NCBI GenBank assembly: GCA_018830745.1
Contig: JAHJRU010000014.1
Coordinates: forward strand, 1-13,625
Source of the DNA: Chloroflexota bacterium
GTDB taxonomy: Bacteria; Chloroflexota; Dehalococcoidia; Dehalococcoidales; JAHJRU01
Length of the DNA stretch: 13,625 nt
Direction: 5' to 3'
Under the pieces are notes generated by a model, which saw only the letters and a program-made list of their open reading frames with translations, made no database searches and was not told the origin of the DNA. This document shows positions 1-7,191 of this stretch, piece by piece. The stretch's first letter is position 1; every line of letters starts with the position of its first letter. The position numbers were made by a program, and so were the translations under genes.

Positions 1-888
1 CTCGGCAATATCCCCTTAACACAAATCAGGCCTGAGCATTTACAAAAATACTATTCAGAAAAGTTATCAGCCGGCCGGTGTGACGGCAATGGCGGTTTAA
101 GTGCCCGGACGGTAAGACATCACCATATTACCTTGCACACCGCCCTCGAAAGCGCCGTAAAGTGGGGAGTATTAGTTCACAATCCGGCTGACGCGGTTAC
201 TCCTCCTCGTTGTCAGCAAACGGAGATGCACGTACTTGACGAAGCCGGTATTCATACCCTCTTAGAAGCCGCTAAAGATGCCCCTTATTACGCCCTCTTT
301 TATATGGCGCTCTATACCGGCATGAGACGGTCAGAACTTTTAGCGTTAAGGTGGTCTGACGTTGACCTCATGCTTTGCGAAGTATCTGTTGGCAGGACAT
401 TACACCACCTGATAGACGGCACATTCGTTTACAGGCCACCCAAAACAGCTAAGAGCCGCCGCTTGGTAGCGTTGTCACCGTCAACGGCACTAGTTCTTAA
501 AGAACACAAAGAAAAACAGGAGACAGAACATATCCTTATGGGCGTACCGCTAAAGGATAGCGACCTTGTATTTTCCCACGCTGATGGTCAGCCGTTTTTA
601 CCGAATACCGTGACCCATTCCTGGGAGAAGCTCGTTAAACGACTAAGTTTGGGTCATATACGGTTACATGACGCCCGACATACTCATGCCTCGTTAATGC
701 TTAAACAGGGCGTACACCCCAAGATAGTGCAGGAAAGATTAGGCCATTCCAGTATCACGGTCACGCTTGATACTTATAGTCACGTGGCCCCCGGATTGCA
801 GGAAGCGGCGGCGCTCAAATTCGATGAGTTTGTCAATAATCCGTCTCAAAATGAAATAGAGGATAAGGCCGTCAAAAGCAATCCGTGA
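1..888 (+). CDS. Tyrosine recombinase (phage/ICE-type integrase), 5' end cut by window edge
   Basis: The frame is open from base 1, so the gene starts outside the window; 295 residues are visible. The TTG at 133 is internal. The first ~70 residues look like the end of a SAM-like core-binding domain, followed by a complete catalytic domain. All expected active-site residues are present: Arg109 in TGMRRSELL, Lys148 in PKTAKSRR, His223 and Arg226 in LHDARHTHAS, His249 in ERLGHSS, and the nucleophile Tyr259 in TLDTYSHV. The protein should cut and rejoin DNA at attachment sites of the element that carries it. That element lies to the left: the gene ends 72 bp from the 3' end of a tRNA-Arg gene, a classic integration site. 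The reading frame looks intact, so the enzyme is probably functional. Which element it belongs to (phage, ICE or island) cannot be seen. Confidence 0.93.
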   Translation, partial: LGNIPLTQIRPEHLQKYYSEKLSAGRCDGNGGLSARTVRHHHITLHTALESAVKWGVLVHNPADAVTPPRCQQTEMHVLDEAGIHTLLEAAKDAPYYALFYMALYTGMRRSELLALRWSDVDLMLCEVSVGRTLHHLIDGTFVYRPPKTAKSRRLVALSPSTALVLKEHKEKQETEHILMGVPLKDSDLVFSHADGQPFLPNTVTHSWEKLVKRLSLGHIRLHDARHTHASLMLKQGVHPKIVQERLGHSSITVTLDTYSHVAPGLQEAAALKFDEFVNNPSQNEIEDKAVKSNP

Positions 889-901
889 CCAATCCGTGAC
901 C
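880..901. repeat. 11-bp tandem repeat over the integrase stop codon
   Basis: Two perfect adjacent copies of AATCCGTGACC, at 880-890 and 891-901. The first copy contains the integrase stop codon TGA. Short direct repeats beside an integrase gene and near an attachment site can be recombinase arm-type binding sites, but that role is inferred. A simple slippage duplication would look the same. Confidence 0.75.
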
Positions 902-911
902 AAAAACAGGG

Positions 912-947
912 AATGCCCCTGAATTTTTATTTCTCAGGGGCATTTTT
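912..947 (+). terminator. Rho-independent terminator after integrase
   Basis: A perfect 11-bp stem, AATGCCCCTGA (912-922) with TCAGGGGCATT (934-944), closes an 11-nt A/T-rich loop and is followed by further T residues. It lies 24 bp after the integrase stop codon and separates it from the convergent tRNA gene. A run of A before the stem (902-906) means it could also act on the minus strand, for transcripts leaving the tRNA gene. Confidence 0.85.
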
Positions 948-959
948 AGCTTCGTTTTA

Positions 960-1000
960 TGGCGCGCCCAGAGGGATTCGAACCCCCGACCCTCGGTTCC
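960..1000. other. Candidate attachment-site core (tRNA 3' half)
   Basis: Tyrosine recombinases of this kind commonly recombine in the 3' half of a tRNA gene, and the integrase stop codon is only 72 bp away. The shared core would be some part of the anticodon loop, T-arm or acceptor 3' strand. The partner copy should lie at the far end of the element, to the left of the window, so the exact core cannot be delimited here. Confidence 0.35.
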
Positions 1001-1035
1001 GAAGACCGATGCTCTATCCGCTGAGCTATGGGCGC
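960..1035 (-). tRNA. tRNA-Arg, anticodon TCG
   Basis: Read on the minus strand, the 76-nt sequence folds as a full cloverleaf. The 7-bp acceptor stem GCGCCCA/TGGGCGC is followed by discriminator G and an encoded CCA (960-962). The D-arm is GCTC...GAGC, the anticodon stem TCGGT/ACCGA closes the loop CTTCGGA (anticodon TCG, reading CGA), and the T-arm is GGGGG/CCCTC-like with loop TTCGAAT. Nothing is missing, so the gene should be functional. Its 3' end points toward the integrase gene at 1-888, the arrangement left by integration of an element that restores the tRNA 3' end. Confidence 0.95.
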
Positions 1036-1100
1036 ACGGCTTATGTTGAGGCTAAATTGCGTCCCAGACGGTTAACATAACGGCGCTATTGCCATTTTTG

Positions 1101-1275
1101 CTAACCAAGCTTTTCAGCAACCTCATTTTCAAGTCCATTATACTTGAGGGTGAAAGCCTCGTCAAAGCGGGCAGCCGCAGCCTCTTGAATGCCCGGTGCT
1201 ATGTGACTGTAGGTATCCAGGGTTATCTGTTTTAGGTGACCTGAAAACTACCTTGCCGCCCCTCAAGATATGCAG
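1101..1275 (-). pseudogene. C-terminal remnant of a second tyrosine recombinase
   Basis: The minus strand reads in frame from about 1247 down to a TAG stop at 1101-1103. It contains QITLDTYSHIAPGIQEAA, then ARFDEAFTLKYNGLENEVAE. This matches the end of the intact integrase in this window (TLDTYSHVAPGLQEAAALKF) and includes the catalytic tyrosine (codon 1209-1211). Immediately upstream the frame meets a stop (1248-1250). A shifted frame there gives ILRGGKVV, resembling the stretch that normally precedes the LGH motif, so a frameshift or small deletion has destroyed the gene. Only about 50-58 residues survive and the rest of the catalytic domain is gone. It is a fossil of an earlier integration near the same tRNA. 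Confidence 0.8.
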
Positions 1276-1276
1276 G

Positions 1277-1638
1277 CTACGGCTCACGTAAACCTAAGAG
1301 TAGGTCCAGGTCAGCCAGGGTGCTCGTCAAGTGGGTAATCTTGTCACCAAGTCCCCCAGCCATGGAATAGTTATCCGGTCCTTCAAAACAGAGCACGACA
1401 AGCACAGTGTTTTTGGGGGTAATGCCCATAAGCTCACCCCCACCATTATTACTGGGTAATTGATCTAAGACTTGCCTATTTTTTGCGGAGACAGACATTC
1501 CTCGCTCCGTCTCGGTAAAGCCTAACTTACCTTCCCGAGCAAGCCATCCGATTCCCATATAAACAGCAATGCTAAGCCTCCTGCTAGTAATGCTACGCCC
1601 AGCAAGCAGAACATACAATAGGCCCGTGCTGCCCTCAT
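1277..1638 (-). pseudogene. Small membrane-anchored hypothetical protein, probably frameshifted
   Basis: Two overlapping minus-strand frames look like halves of one gene. From ATG at 1638 one frame encodes 38 residues (stop 1522-1524) with one clear membrane segment, CMFCLLGVALLAGGLALLFI, followed by WESDGLLGK. The other frame is open from about 1618 to a TAG at 1277-1279. It continues with GFTETERGMSVSAKNRQVL and later GITPKNTVLVVLCFEGPD, which reads like an ordinary soluble domain. Joining them near 1525-1535 would give a signal-anchored protein of about 115-120 residues. An ATG at 1670 with MRDKLGV in a third frame may be a still earlier start lost to another shift. It lies after the coiled-coil gene on the same strand. 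I do not recognise the family. It could instead be two short real ORFs. Confidence 0.4.
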
Positions 1639-1714
1639 TTCAATCAAGGGACTCCCAACTTGTCTCTCATCCTCCGCTCGAGCCTACCTACATGGTAAGC
1701 GCTTATTACCCGAC

Positions 1715-3220
1715 CTATGATGGCATCAAGAAGGCTGCCATTCCGAAGCTTAGCATTAATACTGCCGCCACAAATGCGATAATTATTATGATCATTTCCC
1801 AATCGGCAAGCAGTTTTTGAGTTAGGCTTCTTATCATCTCCATGGCACTCTTAGCCAGGCTGAGTGCTTCGTCTGCCTTGCCAGCAAGTACTCCTACTTC
1901 GGCAACCGTTTCCTGATGCGACTTCTCCATCTTTGCTGCCATTGACTCGGCTTTTTTGACGGCGTCAGCGGCGAGCGATTTAGCACCTCTAGCAGCTTCC
2001 TCGGCACGCTCTGATGCCGTTTGTGACATCTTTCCTGCGGTCTCAGCGGCTTTTCTGGCCTCTTCCGATGCCTCCTTTGCCGCCTTTGCTAATTCCTCTG
2101 CCTTGCTTATCAGTCGATGCAAAGTTTGAGTTGCCGTCTCAATAGCTTCATCCCCGGCTACGTCAGCGGACTCGGCTTTCTCACGTGTCCTGTCAGCTGT
2201 CTCAAAACCGGTAGCTGCTGCCTCTTTAGCCCTTTTGCCTGCTGACTCAACCCTCTCCGCAACATTACCCGATACTTTGGTGGCTGCTTCAATAGCTTCA
2301 TCCCCAGCTATAGCGGCTGTCTCTGCTTTTCTATCAAGTTCAGACGCTGTTTGGAAAGCGGCGGCGGCTGCCCTTTTGTCTTTATTTCCCGTCTCACCAG
2401 CCTTTTCTGCCATATCCGCAGTCGGGCTTTTTATTGTTGCAGCTTGAGCTTCTTTGGCCGCTATCGCGCTTTTATCAGCCAGGTTACCAGCATCAGTCGC
2501 TGCTTTTATAGCTTCTTCAACAGCCTTTTGCGCTAGTTTGGCTATCCGTTCTGCCCTGATGACATCCGCCTCAGTTACTGCGGCAACGCCAGTGCCAGCT
2601 TCCCTGGCCTGTTGCGTCGCAGCTTCTGCTTTGGTACCAGCTTCCTCGGCTACTTTCCTGGCTTCTTCAACCCTGGTAGCAACATCTTCTTTAACAGCGC
2701 TCATGGCCGCCTCAGCTGCTTCCCTGGCCTGCTTCGCCGCTATCTCAGCCCTGAAACCTGCCTCTTCGGCCGCCTTCTTGGCTTCCTCTGCCTTAGCCGC
2801 GGCTTCTTCACCGGCAGCCCTCATAGCTGCCTCAGCCGCCTCCCTGGCCTGGTTAGCTGCAAGTTCAGCCCTAATTCCTGCCTCTTCGGCGGCCTTCTTG
2901 GCTTCCTCAGCCTTGGCAGCAGCTTCCTCGCCGGAAGCCCTCACCGCTGCTTCGGCTGCCTCAATAGCCCGGTTAGCCGCAAGCTCGGCCTTAATCCCTG
3001 CCTCTTCGGCGGCTTTTTTGGCGTCTCTGCCTGCCTCATCAACTCTTCCGGCAATCATCCCTGATACTCTGGTAGCTGCCCCGATGGCTTCATCCCCAGC
3101 CATGGCCGCTATTTCAGCTTTACGATCAACCTCTTCAGCCGTCTGGAAGGCAGATGCAGCTGCTCTCTTCGCTTTTCTACCCGCTTCATCAGTTTTGGTG
3201 GCTGTTTCAGACGTCAAGCT
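1715..3220 (-). CDS. Ala/Glu/Lys-rich coiled-coil protein with C-terminal membrane anchor, N-terminus missing
   Basis: About 500 residues of nearly uninterrupted heptad-like Ala/Glu/Lys sequence end in a tail anchor, MIIIIIAFVAAVLMLSFGMA, then a very short end at the stop (1715-1717). Two repeat layers are visible. Three tandem 40-residue units are encoded at 2639-2998. A longer module with core DRKAEIAAMAGDEAI recurs as DRKAETAAIAGDEAI and, more loosely, as REKAESADVAGDEAI. The open frame continues to 3472, but that upstream part is antisense to a histidine kinase and lacks the coiled-coil character, so the true start has been lost at the junction near 3220. No catalytic motif is seen. A structural or tethering role at the inner membrane is plausible but inferred. 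Low-complexity repeats make family assignment unreliable. Confidence 0.7.
   Translation of the reverse strand, partial: SLTSETATKTDEAGRKAKRAAASAFQTAEEVDRKAEIAAMAGDEAIGAATRVSGMIAGRVDEAGRDAKKAAEEAGIKAELAANRAIEAAEAAVRASGEEAAAKAEEAKKAAEEAGIRAELAANQAREAAEAAMRAAGEEAAAKAEEAKKAAEEAGFRAEIAAKQAREAAEAAMSAVKEDVATRVEEARKVAEEAGTKAEAATQQAREAGTGVAAVTEADVIRAERIAKLAQKAVEEAIKAATDAGNLADKSAIAAKEAQAATIKSPTADMAEKAGETGNKDKRAAAAAFQTASELDRKAETAAIAGDEAIEAATKVSGNVAERVESAGKRAKEAAATGFETADRTREKAESADVAGDEAIETATQTLHRLISKAEELAKAAKEASEEARKAAETAGKMSQTASERAEEAARGAKSLAADAVKKAESMAAKMEKSHQETVAEVGVLAGKADEALSLAKSAMEMIRSLTQKLLADWEMIIIIIAFVAAVLMLSFGMAAFLMPS
2639..2998 (-). repeat. Three tandem 120-bp units in the coiled-coil gene
   Basis: Units at 2879-2998, 2759-2878 and 2639-2758 each encode 40 residues. 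They share the pattern G-[IF]-[KR]-AE-[LI]-AA at the start and AEEAKKAAEEA or a variant at the end. The first two are nearly identical in protein and the third has diverged. The period of exactly 120 bp points to internal duplication by unequal recombination. Confidence 0.85.
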
Positions 3221-3235
3221 TCCAGCCGAACCTCG
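3205..3235. other. Head-to-head junction of two 5'-truncated genes
   Basis: Left of about 3220 the minus strand codes for the coiled-coil protein. Right of about 3222 the plus strand codes for a histidine kinase that begins inside HAMP. Neither has a start or upstream region of its own. Two six-base palindromes, GACGTC (3210-3215) and AAGCTT (3216-3221), sit exactly at the switch. This may be a genomic inversion or deletion, or a join made during library construction or assembly. Confidence 0.75.
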
Positions 3236-4001
3236 CCCGCCAGAACTGCAGCGCTTGGCAGACAGCTTGAACGCCATGTGGTGCCGCCTCGACGCAGCGC
3301 TCAAATCAAAGGAGACCTTTGTGGCCAGCGTCTCCCACGAAATGAGGACACCCCTCACCGCTATCCAGGGACAGATAGACGTCTTGCTTAAGCGTCCACA
3401 GACCGATTCCGAGGTCAGAGAGAGCCTGGAAAGAACCAGCAGAGAAGTACGCAGACTCGTCCGGATGACCAATAACTTGCTGCTGAATGTGCAGCTAGAT
3501 TCTAAGCCAGTCCTTGTACTTCAGGAAGTAAACCTCAAGGATTTGTTGGAAGAGATCATGAGAGAAAAGTATGTACTGGCAGAAGGCCCAGACCTGAGCC
3601 TTATGGCTAGCGAGGATGTGATGGTTTCTGGCGACTACGATTTGCTCAAGCAAATGGTTCTCAATGTCGTCGATAACGCCATCAAATTCACGCCGAAAGG
3701 GGGACGCATCAAAATTAATCTGGGCCAAGAGGAGGGCTGGACGGTTATCGAGGTCTCTGATTCTGGAGAAGGCATATCACGCGAGCATCTGCCTCATGTT
3801 TTGGAGCCATTCTACAGAGCTGACACCCCCCGACGGTTTGTAGGTGGAGCTGGATTGGGATTAGCCATTGTCAATCAAGTTATCGAACTGCACGGCGGTA
3901 AGGTACACATAGAGAGTCAAGAAGGCATCGGGACAAAAGTCAAGATGTACTTGCAAGTGCAGCCACTTCACAATTGGGAGGGTAGCCACCCCGCTAAATA
4001 A
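3222..4001 (+). pseudogene. Sensor histidine kinase, sensor and first HAMP helix missing
   Basis: The fragment begins with the second HAMP helix (PPELQRLADSLNAM) and continues through a complete kinase core. The H-box is FVASVSHEMRTPL with the phospho-acceptor His codon at 3336-3338. Then come the N-box VLNVVDNAIKFTPKGG, the G1 box VSDSGEGIS, the F-box region LEPFYRAD and the G2 box GGAGLGLAI, ending GTKVKMYLQ before a TAA stop. The enzyme would autophosphorylate and pass phosphate to a response regulator, but no regulator gene is adjacent. The membrane sensor half and the start codon are lost at the 3220 junction. The upstream continuation of the open frame is antisense to the coiled-coil gene. 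The catalytic half is undamaged, which suggests the break is recent or artefactual. Confidence 0.85.
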
Positions 4002-4088
4002 GTCAAAATAGTTGACTTGGCTGTGCTTGTTATTCCAGTAAGACATAGCAAATGATGTCAACGTGTCTTTCTCGAAAGCTGCGAAGAG

Positions 4089-4169
4089 ATGAAGAATAGC
4101 AAACCAGTGTATGTAGTCAACGAAAGTGGGACAAAGTGGGCCTTTGAGGTAACGGTCCAATACCGGTAA
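4089..4169 (+). CDS. Possible 26-residue ORF or gene remnant
   Basis: ATG at 4089 opens a short frame, MKNSKPVYVVNESGTKWAFE and six more residues, ending in TAA at 4167-4169. Its composition looks coding, but there is no spaced ribosome-binding site and the frame could be the trace of a longer gene. Family unknown. Confidence 0.2.
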   Translation: MKNSKPVYVVNESGTKWAFEVTVQYR

Positions 4170-4214
4170 CTCTAACTTAGAAAGTGGTATAGGCTATGGG
4201 GATATGGCACAGGT

Positions 4215-4293
4215 TGAGGTGGTCCCCGAAATTTGGACAGGTGGTTAAGGTTGGGTTCTGCTCCTAATGACCCTCACCCCAAAACTGGGCAGG
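4215..4293. repeat. Two IS-end-like sequences in direct orientation
   Basis: 4215-4240 and 4268-4293 share the spaced pattern TGA-N6-CCCC-N-AAA-TGG-N-CAGG, apart from one extra base in the first. The first, containing GTCCCCGAAATTTGGACA, resembles the terminal inverted repeats of IS3-family elements, whose ends begin with TGA and carry a CCCC...AAATTTGGACA core. No transposase remains. They are best read as solo ends left by lost insertion sequences. The rest of 4002-4300 shows only the short ORF at 4089. Confidence 0.4.
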
Positions 4294-4302
4294 CCATTTT
4301 TA

Positions 4303-4330
4303 TTGACACGGCGCTTAAAAATGCTATAAT
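4303..4330 (+). promoter_or_regulatory. Near-consensus sigma-70 promoter of the uptake operon
   Basis: Perfect -35 TTGACA (4303-4308) and perfect -10 TATAAT (4325-4330) are separated by 16 bp, and the -10 carries an extended TGC just before it (4322-4324). Transcription should start near 4337, leaving about 65 nt of leader before the first gene. No operator-like dyad is obvious. Such a strong promoter suggests high or constitutive expression of the six-gene operon. Confidence 0.85.
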
Positions 4331-4401
4331 AGCGTAGCTTTGAATGCACCTGCGGGCTAGGTAGCTAACTCAATGCTTGGCGAGAGTTGCAAACAGCAAA
4401 T

Positions 4402-6306
4402 ATGCAAGTAGCCGACACCATCCCCAAGGTATTTCTCCGAAAATACCACACTTATGGCGATAACAAAATAGCCGTAGTCCAAAAAAATTTCGGCATCTGG
4501 AAACCATATACCTGGAAAGACCAGTATGACATCGTAAAGTACTTTGCCCTGGGTCTGGCGAGTCTGGGGCTGGAACCCGGCAGCAAGGTTGCCATAGTGG
4601 GCGACAGCGACCGCCACTGGTACTGGGCTCGCTGGGCAATCATGGCGGCCGGTGGCGTAGTGGTGGGCATGTACGCCGACTCCATCCCCTCTGAGCTTAA
4701 ATATGTAGCCGAGCATTCAGAGTCAAGTTTCTGCATCGCCGATGACCAGGAGCAGGTCGATAAAATGCTCGAAATCAGGGATGAGCTACCCCAACTGAGC
4801 AAGATTATCTACTGGGACCCCAAAGGACTGTCACACTACAATGACCCCATGCTCATTGGCTTCTATCAGGTAGTTAAAGAGGGCAAAAAATACGAGCAAG
4901 AGCACCCCGGAGCTTTTGAAGAAATGGTTGACCGTGTCAAGCCCGACGATACCGCTCTCCTTATCTATACTTCCGGCACCGGTGGCGTACCCAAAGGAGC
5001 CATTATTACCCACAAGAGCATGCTGAGCGGTGTTTATGGAGAACTCAGGGTTGAGCCATTCTATGACACTGACCGCTTCTTCGCTTCCCCGGTACCAGCC
5101 TGGATTGCCGGTCCTCTGTTTGCCCTTTATGCCCTGGCATCCGGATGCACCATCTTCTACCCCGAGGAACCGGAAACCGTCCAGGAGGACACCAGAGAGA
5201 TATCACCGGAGATAGTGTTCTACGGAGCACGCTTCTGGGAGTCACTGGCATCAATGGTGCTGGCCAAGATATCCGACGCCTCTTACCTGAAGAAGTCCCT
5301 GTATTACTTCTTCCTGCCAGTGGGTTACAAAATAGCCCAATATGAGATGGAAAATAAAAAACCAAGCCTTTTCTGGCAAGCCCTGTACAGAGTGGCTAAC
5401 GTGCTGGTTTTCCGCCCTCTGCGGGACAAGGTAGGCTTTTCCAGGCTAAGAGCGGGTATGACCATCGGTGCCGTTACCAGCCCCGATGTCTTCCGCTTCT
5501 TCCATGCCGTTGGCATTAACCTGAAGAACAGCTTCGGACTGACGGAGGCGGCACCGGTCACCGCACCCCGGGGAGCCGACATCCGCTTCGACTCTGTGGG
5601 TCAGGTTATCCCTGGGTTCCAACTTAGAATAGCCGACAATGGAGAAATCCTCATCAAGGGTGATGGCGTTTTTCAGGGCTACTACAAGATGCCTGACGTC
5701 ACTGAAGAGGCACTGATGGGCGGCTGGTTCCACACCGGGGATGCCGGTCATATTGATGATGACGGGCACCTTATCTATCTTGACCGGGTTAAGGAGCTGG
5801 GTGAGCTGGCTGGAGGACACAAATACGCCCCCCAGTATATAGAATCAAGGCTCAGGTTCAGTCCATATATTAAAGATGCCATGACGCTGGGAGGCAAAAA
5901 TAGAGAGAATGTAACCGCTCTGATAAACATTGACTTCGAAAACTGCGGCCGCTGGGCGGAATCCAATCATGTTCCTTACACCACCTTCACCGACCTGTCC
6001 CAGAAACCGGAAATCATCAATCTGGTGAGCAAGGATATTGAGAGAGTGAACAGGAGTATCCCCAGGTTTTCCCGCATCAAAACGTTTGCCAATCTGCACA
6101 AGGAGTTAGACCCGGATGAAGCCGAGCTCACCAGAACCAGGAAGCTCCGAAGAGGTTTTCTTGAAGAGCGCTACGGTGGGCAAATCGAGGCGCTATACAA
6201 TAATCAGACGGAATTCGAAGCCGAGGCGCAGATAACCTACCGCGATGGCCGGAAAGGTGCCATTAAGACCACGGTTAAAATAAACACTATGGACATAGGT
6301 GATTAA
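4402..6306 (+). CDS. AMP-forming acyl-CoA synthetase (long-chain fatty acid-CoA ligase type)
   Basis: The protein should activate a carboxylic acid to acyl-AMP and then acyl-CoA. With ATG at 4402 it has 634 residues, close to the size of FadD15-like synthetases; an in-frame TTG at 4387 is an alternative start, and neither has a clear Shine-Dalgarno. Visible motifs are the phosphate loop YTSGTGGVPKG (about 189-198), NSFGLTEAAP (378-382 core), WFHTGDAG with the ATP-ribose Asp at about 447, the hinge region LDRVKELGELAGGHK, and the C-terminal LTRTRKLRRG whose Lys (about 581) is the likely adenylation lysine. The loop has Gly where Thr or Ser is usual. It is first in the operon and its stop overlaps the next gene's start by one base (TAATG), implying coupled translation. 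The substrate is unknown; neighbours suggest an imported organic acid. Confidence 0.9.
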   Translation: MQVADTIPKVFLRKYHTYGDNKIAVVQKNFGIWKPYTWKDQYDIVKYFALGLASLGLEPGSKVAIVGDSDRHWYWARWAIMAAGGVVVGMYADSIPSELKYVAEHSESSFCIADDQEQVDKMLEIRDELPQLSKIIYWDPKGLSHYNDPMLIGFYQVVKEGKKYEQEHPGAFEEMVDRVKPDDTALLIYTSGTGGVPKGAIITHKSMLSGVYGELRVEPFYDTDRFFASPVPAWIAGPLFALYALASGCTIFYPEEPETVQEDTREISPEIVFYGARFWESLASMVLAKISDASYLKKSLYYFFLPVGYKIAQYEMENKKPSLFWQALYRVANVLVFRPLRDKVGFSRLRAGMTIGAVTSPDVFRFFHAVGINLKNSFGLTEAAPVTAPRGADIRFDSVGQVIPGFQLRIADNGEILIKGDGVFQGYYKMPDVTEEALMGGWFHTGDAGHIDDDGHLIYLDRVKELGELAGGHKYAPQYIESRLRFSPYIKDAMTLGGKNRENVTALINIDFENCGRWAESNHVPYTTFTDLSQKPEIINLVSKDIERVNRSIPRFSRIKTFANLHKELDPDEAELTRTRKLRRGFLEERYGGQIEALYNNQTEFEAEAQITYRDGRKGAIKTTVKINTMDIGD

Positions 6307-7190
6307 TGGGAGAGCTCGCTGGATATGTGATTACTGGAATCAGCCTGGGTTTTATTTATGGCCTGGTAGCCCTGGGCTTCGTACTGGTCTATAAATCTTC
6401 GCGCATTCTCAACTTTGCCGTGGGCGAGTTTCTGCTGGTAGGCGCCTACGTCGCTTGGACCGCCCGCGACGCGGGTTGGCCTCTCTGGGCTACTTTCCTG
6501 GCAACAATAATAGCTGGCGCTATCCTGGGCTTGCTAATCGAGCGCATCGCCCTGCGGCCATTAATCGGTCAACCCATTCTGGGCGTGATTATGATGACCA
6601 TTGCCCTCTCGGTCATTCTGCGGGGCACGGTGATGTTGATATGGGGCGCCATCTCCAAGGTCTATCAGCCGCGCCTCTTCCCGGCTGAACCGGTGCAGCT
6701 GGGCGATATTGTCATTCGCCAGGAGTACGTATGGGGATTCGTCACCGTAGCCATTCTGCTGATTCTCTTCACCTACTTTTTCCGCTATACCACGGCGGGC
6801 CTGGCAATGAGGGCTACATCTGAGGACCACCAGCTAGCCCGTGGCACCGGGATAAGGGTTAAAAGCGTCTTCGCCCAATCCTGGGCTATATGCGCCATAG
6901 TGGCCGGCGTGGGCGGTATTATCCTGGCCAGCATAACCAGCGTCACCCTGGATTTAAGCCAGGTAGGTTTGAAGTCGATAGCAGTGGTGCTGGTGGGAGG
7001 GCTTGAATCCATACCCGGGGCAATCGTCGCCGGGCTTATCATCGGCATTGCCGAAGGACTGGCAAGCGGGTATATTGACCCGCTGGTAGGGGGAGGCATC
7101 TCCGAGGTTTTTGCTTTCGCGATAGCCATTGTCTCCTTGCTCATCTGGCCTTATGGATTATTCGGCTTGAGGAGGATAGAAAGGATATAG
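6306..7190 (+). CDS. ABC transporter permease, LivH type (branched-chain amino acid family)
   Basis: This inner-membrane permease of 294 residues has about eight hydrophobic segments. LivH hallmarks include GISLGFIYGLVALGFVLVYK near the N-terminus, SRILNFAVGEF (32-42), and the cytoplasmic coupling loop AMRATSEDHQLARGTGI (167-183) that contacts the ATPase. It pairs with the LivM-type permease encoded one base downstream to form the translocation path. Despite the family name, such transporters also carry amides, urea, aromatic acids and other organic acids. The flanking CoA-ligase-type genes make an organic acid more likely here than an amino acid. The start overlaps the preceding stop codon. 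Confidence 0.92.
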   Translation: MGELAGYVITGISLGFIYGLVALGFVLVYKSSRILNFAVGEFLLVGAYVAWTARDAGWPLWATFLATIIAGAILGLLIERIALRPLIGQPILGVIMMTIALSVILRGTVMLIWGAISKVYQPRLFPAEPVQLGDIVIRQEYVWGFVTVAILLILFTYFFRYTTAGLAMRATSEDHQLARGTGIRVKSVFAQSWAICAIVAGVGGIILASITSVTLDLSQVGLKSIAVVLVGGLESIPGAIVAGLIIGIAEGLASGYIDPLVGGGISEVFAFAIAIVSLLIWPYGLFGLRRIERI

Positions 7191-7191
7191 C

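Noticed and set aside
1041..1080. Inverted repeat TTATGTT/AACATAA upstream of the tRNA
   Set aside because: Seven A/T-rich base pairs with a 26-base gap are weak; no -35/-10 pair or known operator could be matched to it.
2454..3218. Long plus-strand open frame rich in Ala and Ser running into the histidine kinase
   Set aside because: It is the exact antisense of the repetitive coiled-coil gene. The alternating Ala/Ser composition follows from the repeats on the other strand.
3221..3472. N-terminal extension of the coiled-coil frame on the minus strand
   Set aside because: It is antisense to the conserved histidine-kinase H-box region and has no coiled-coil character. An ATG at 3277 exists, but its setting looks accidental.
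4452..5582. Several minus-strand frames inside the acyl-CoA synthetase gene
   Set aside because: They overlap a strongly conserved enzyme in the sense frame and show no recognisable domains or ribosome sites.
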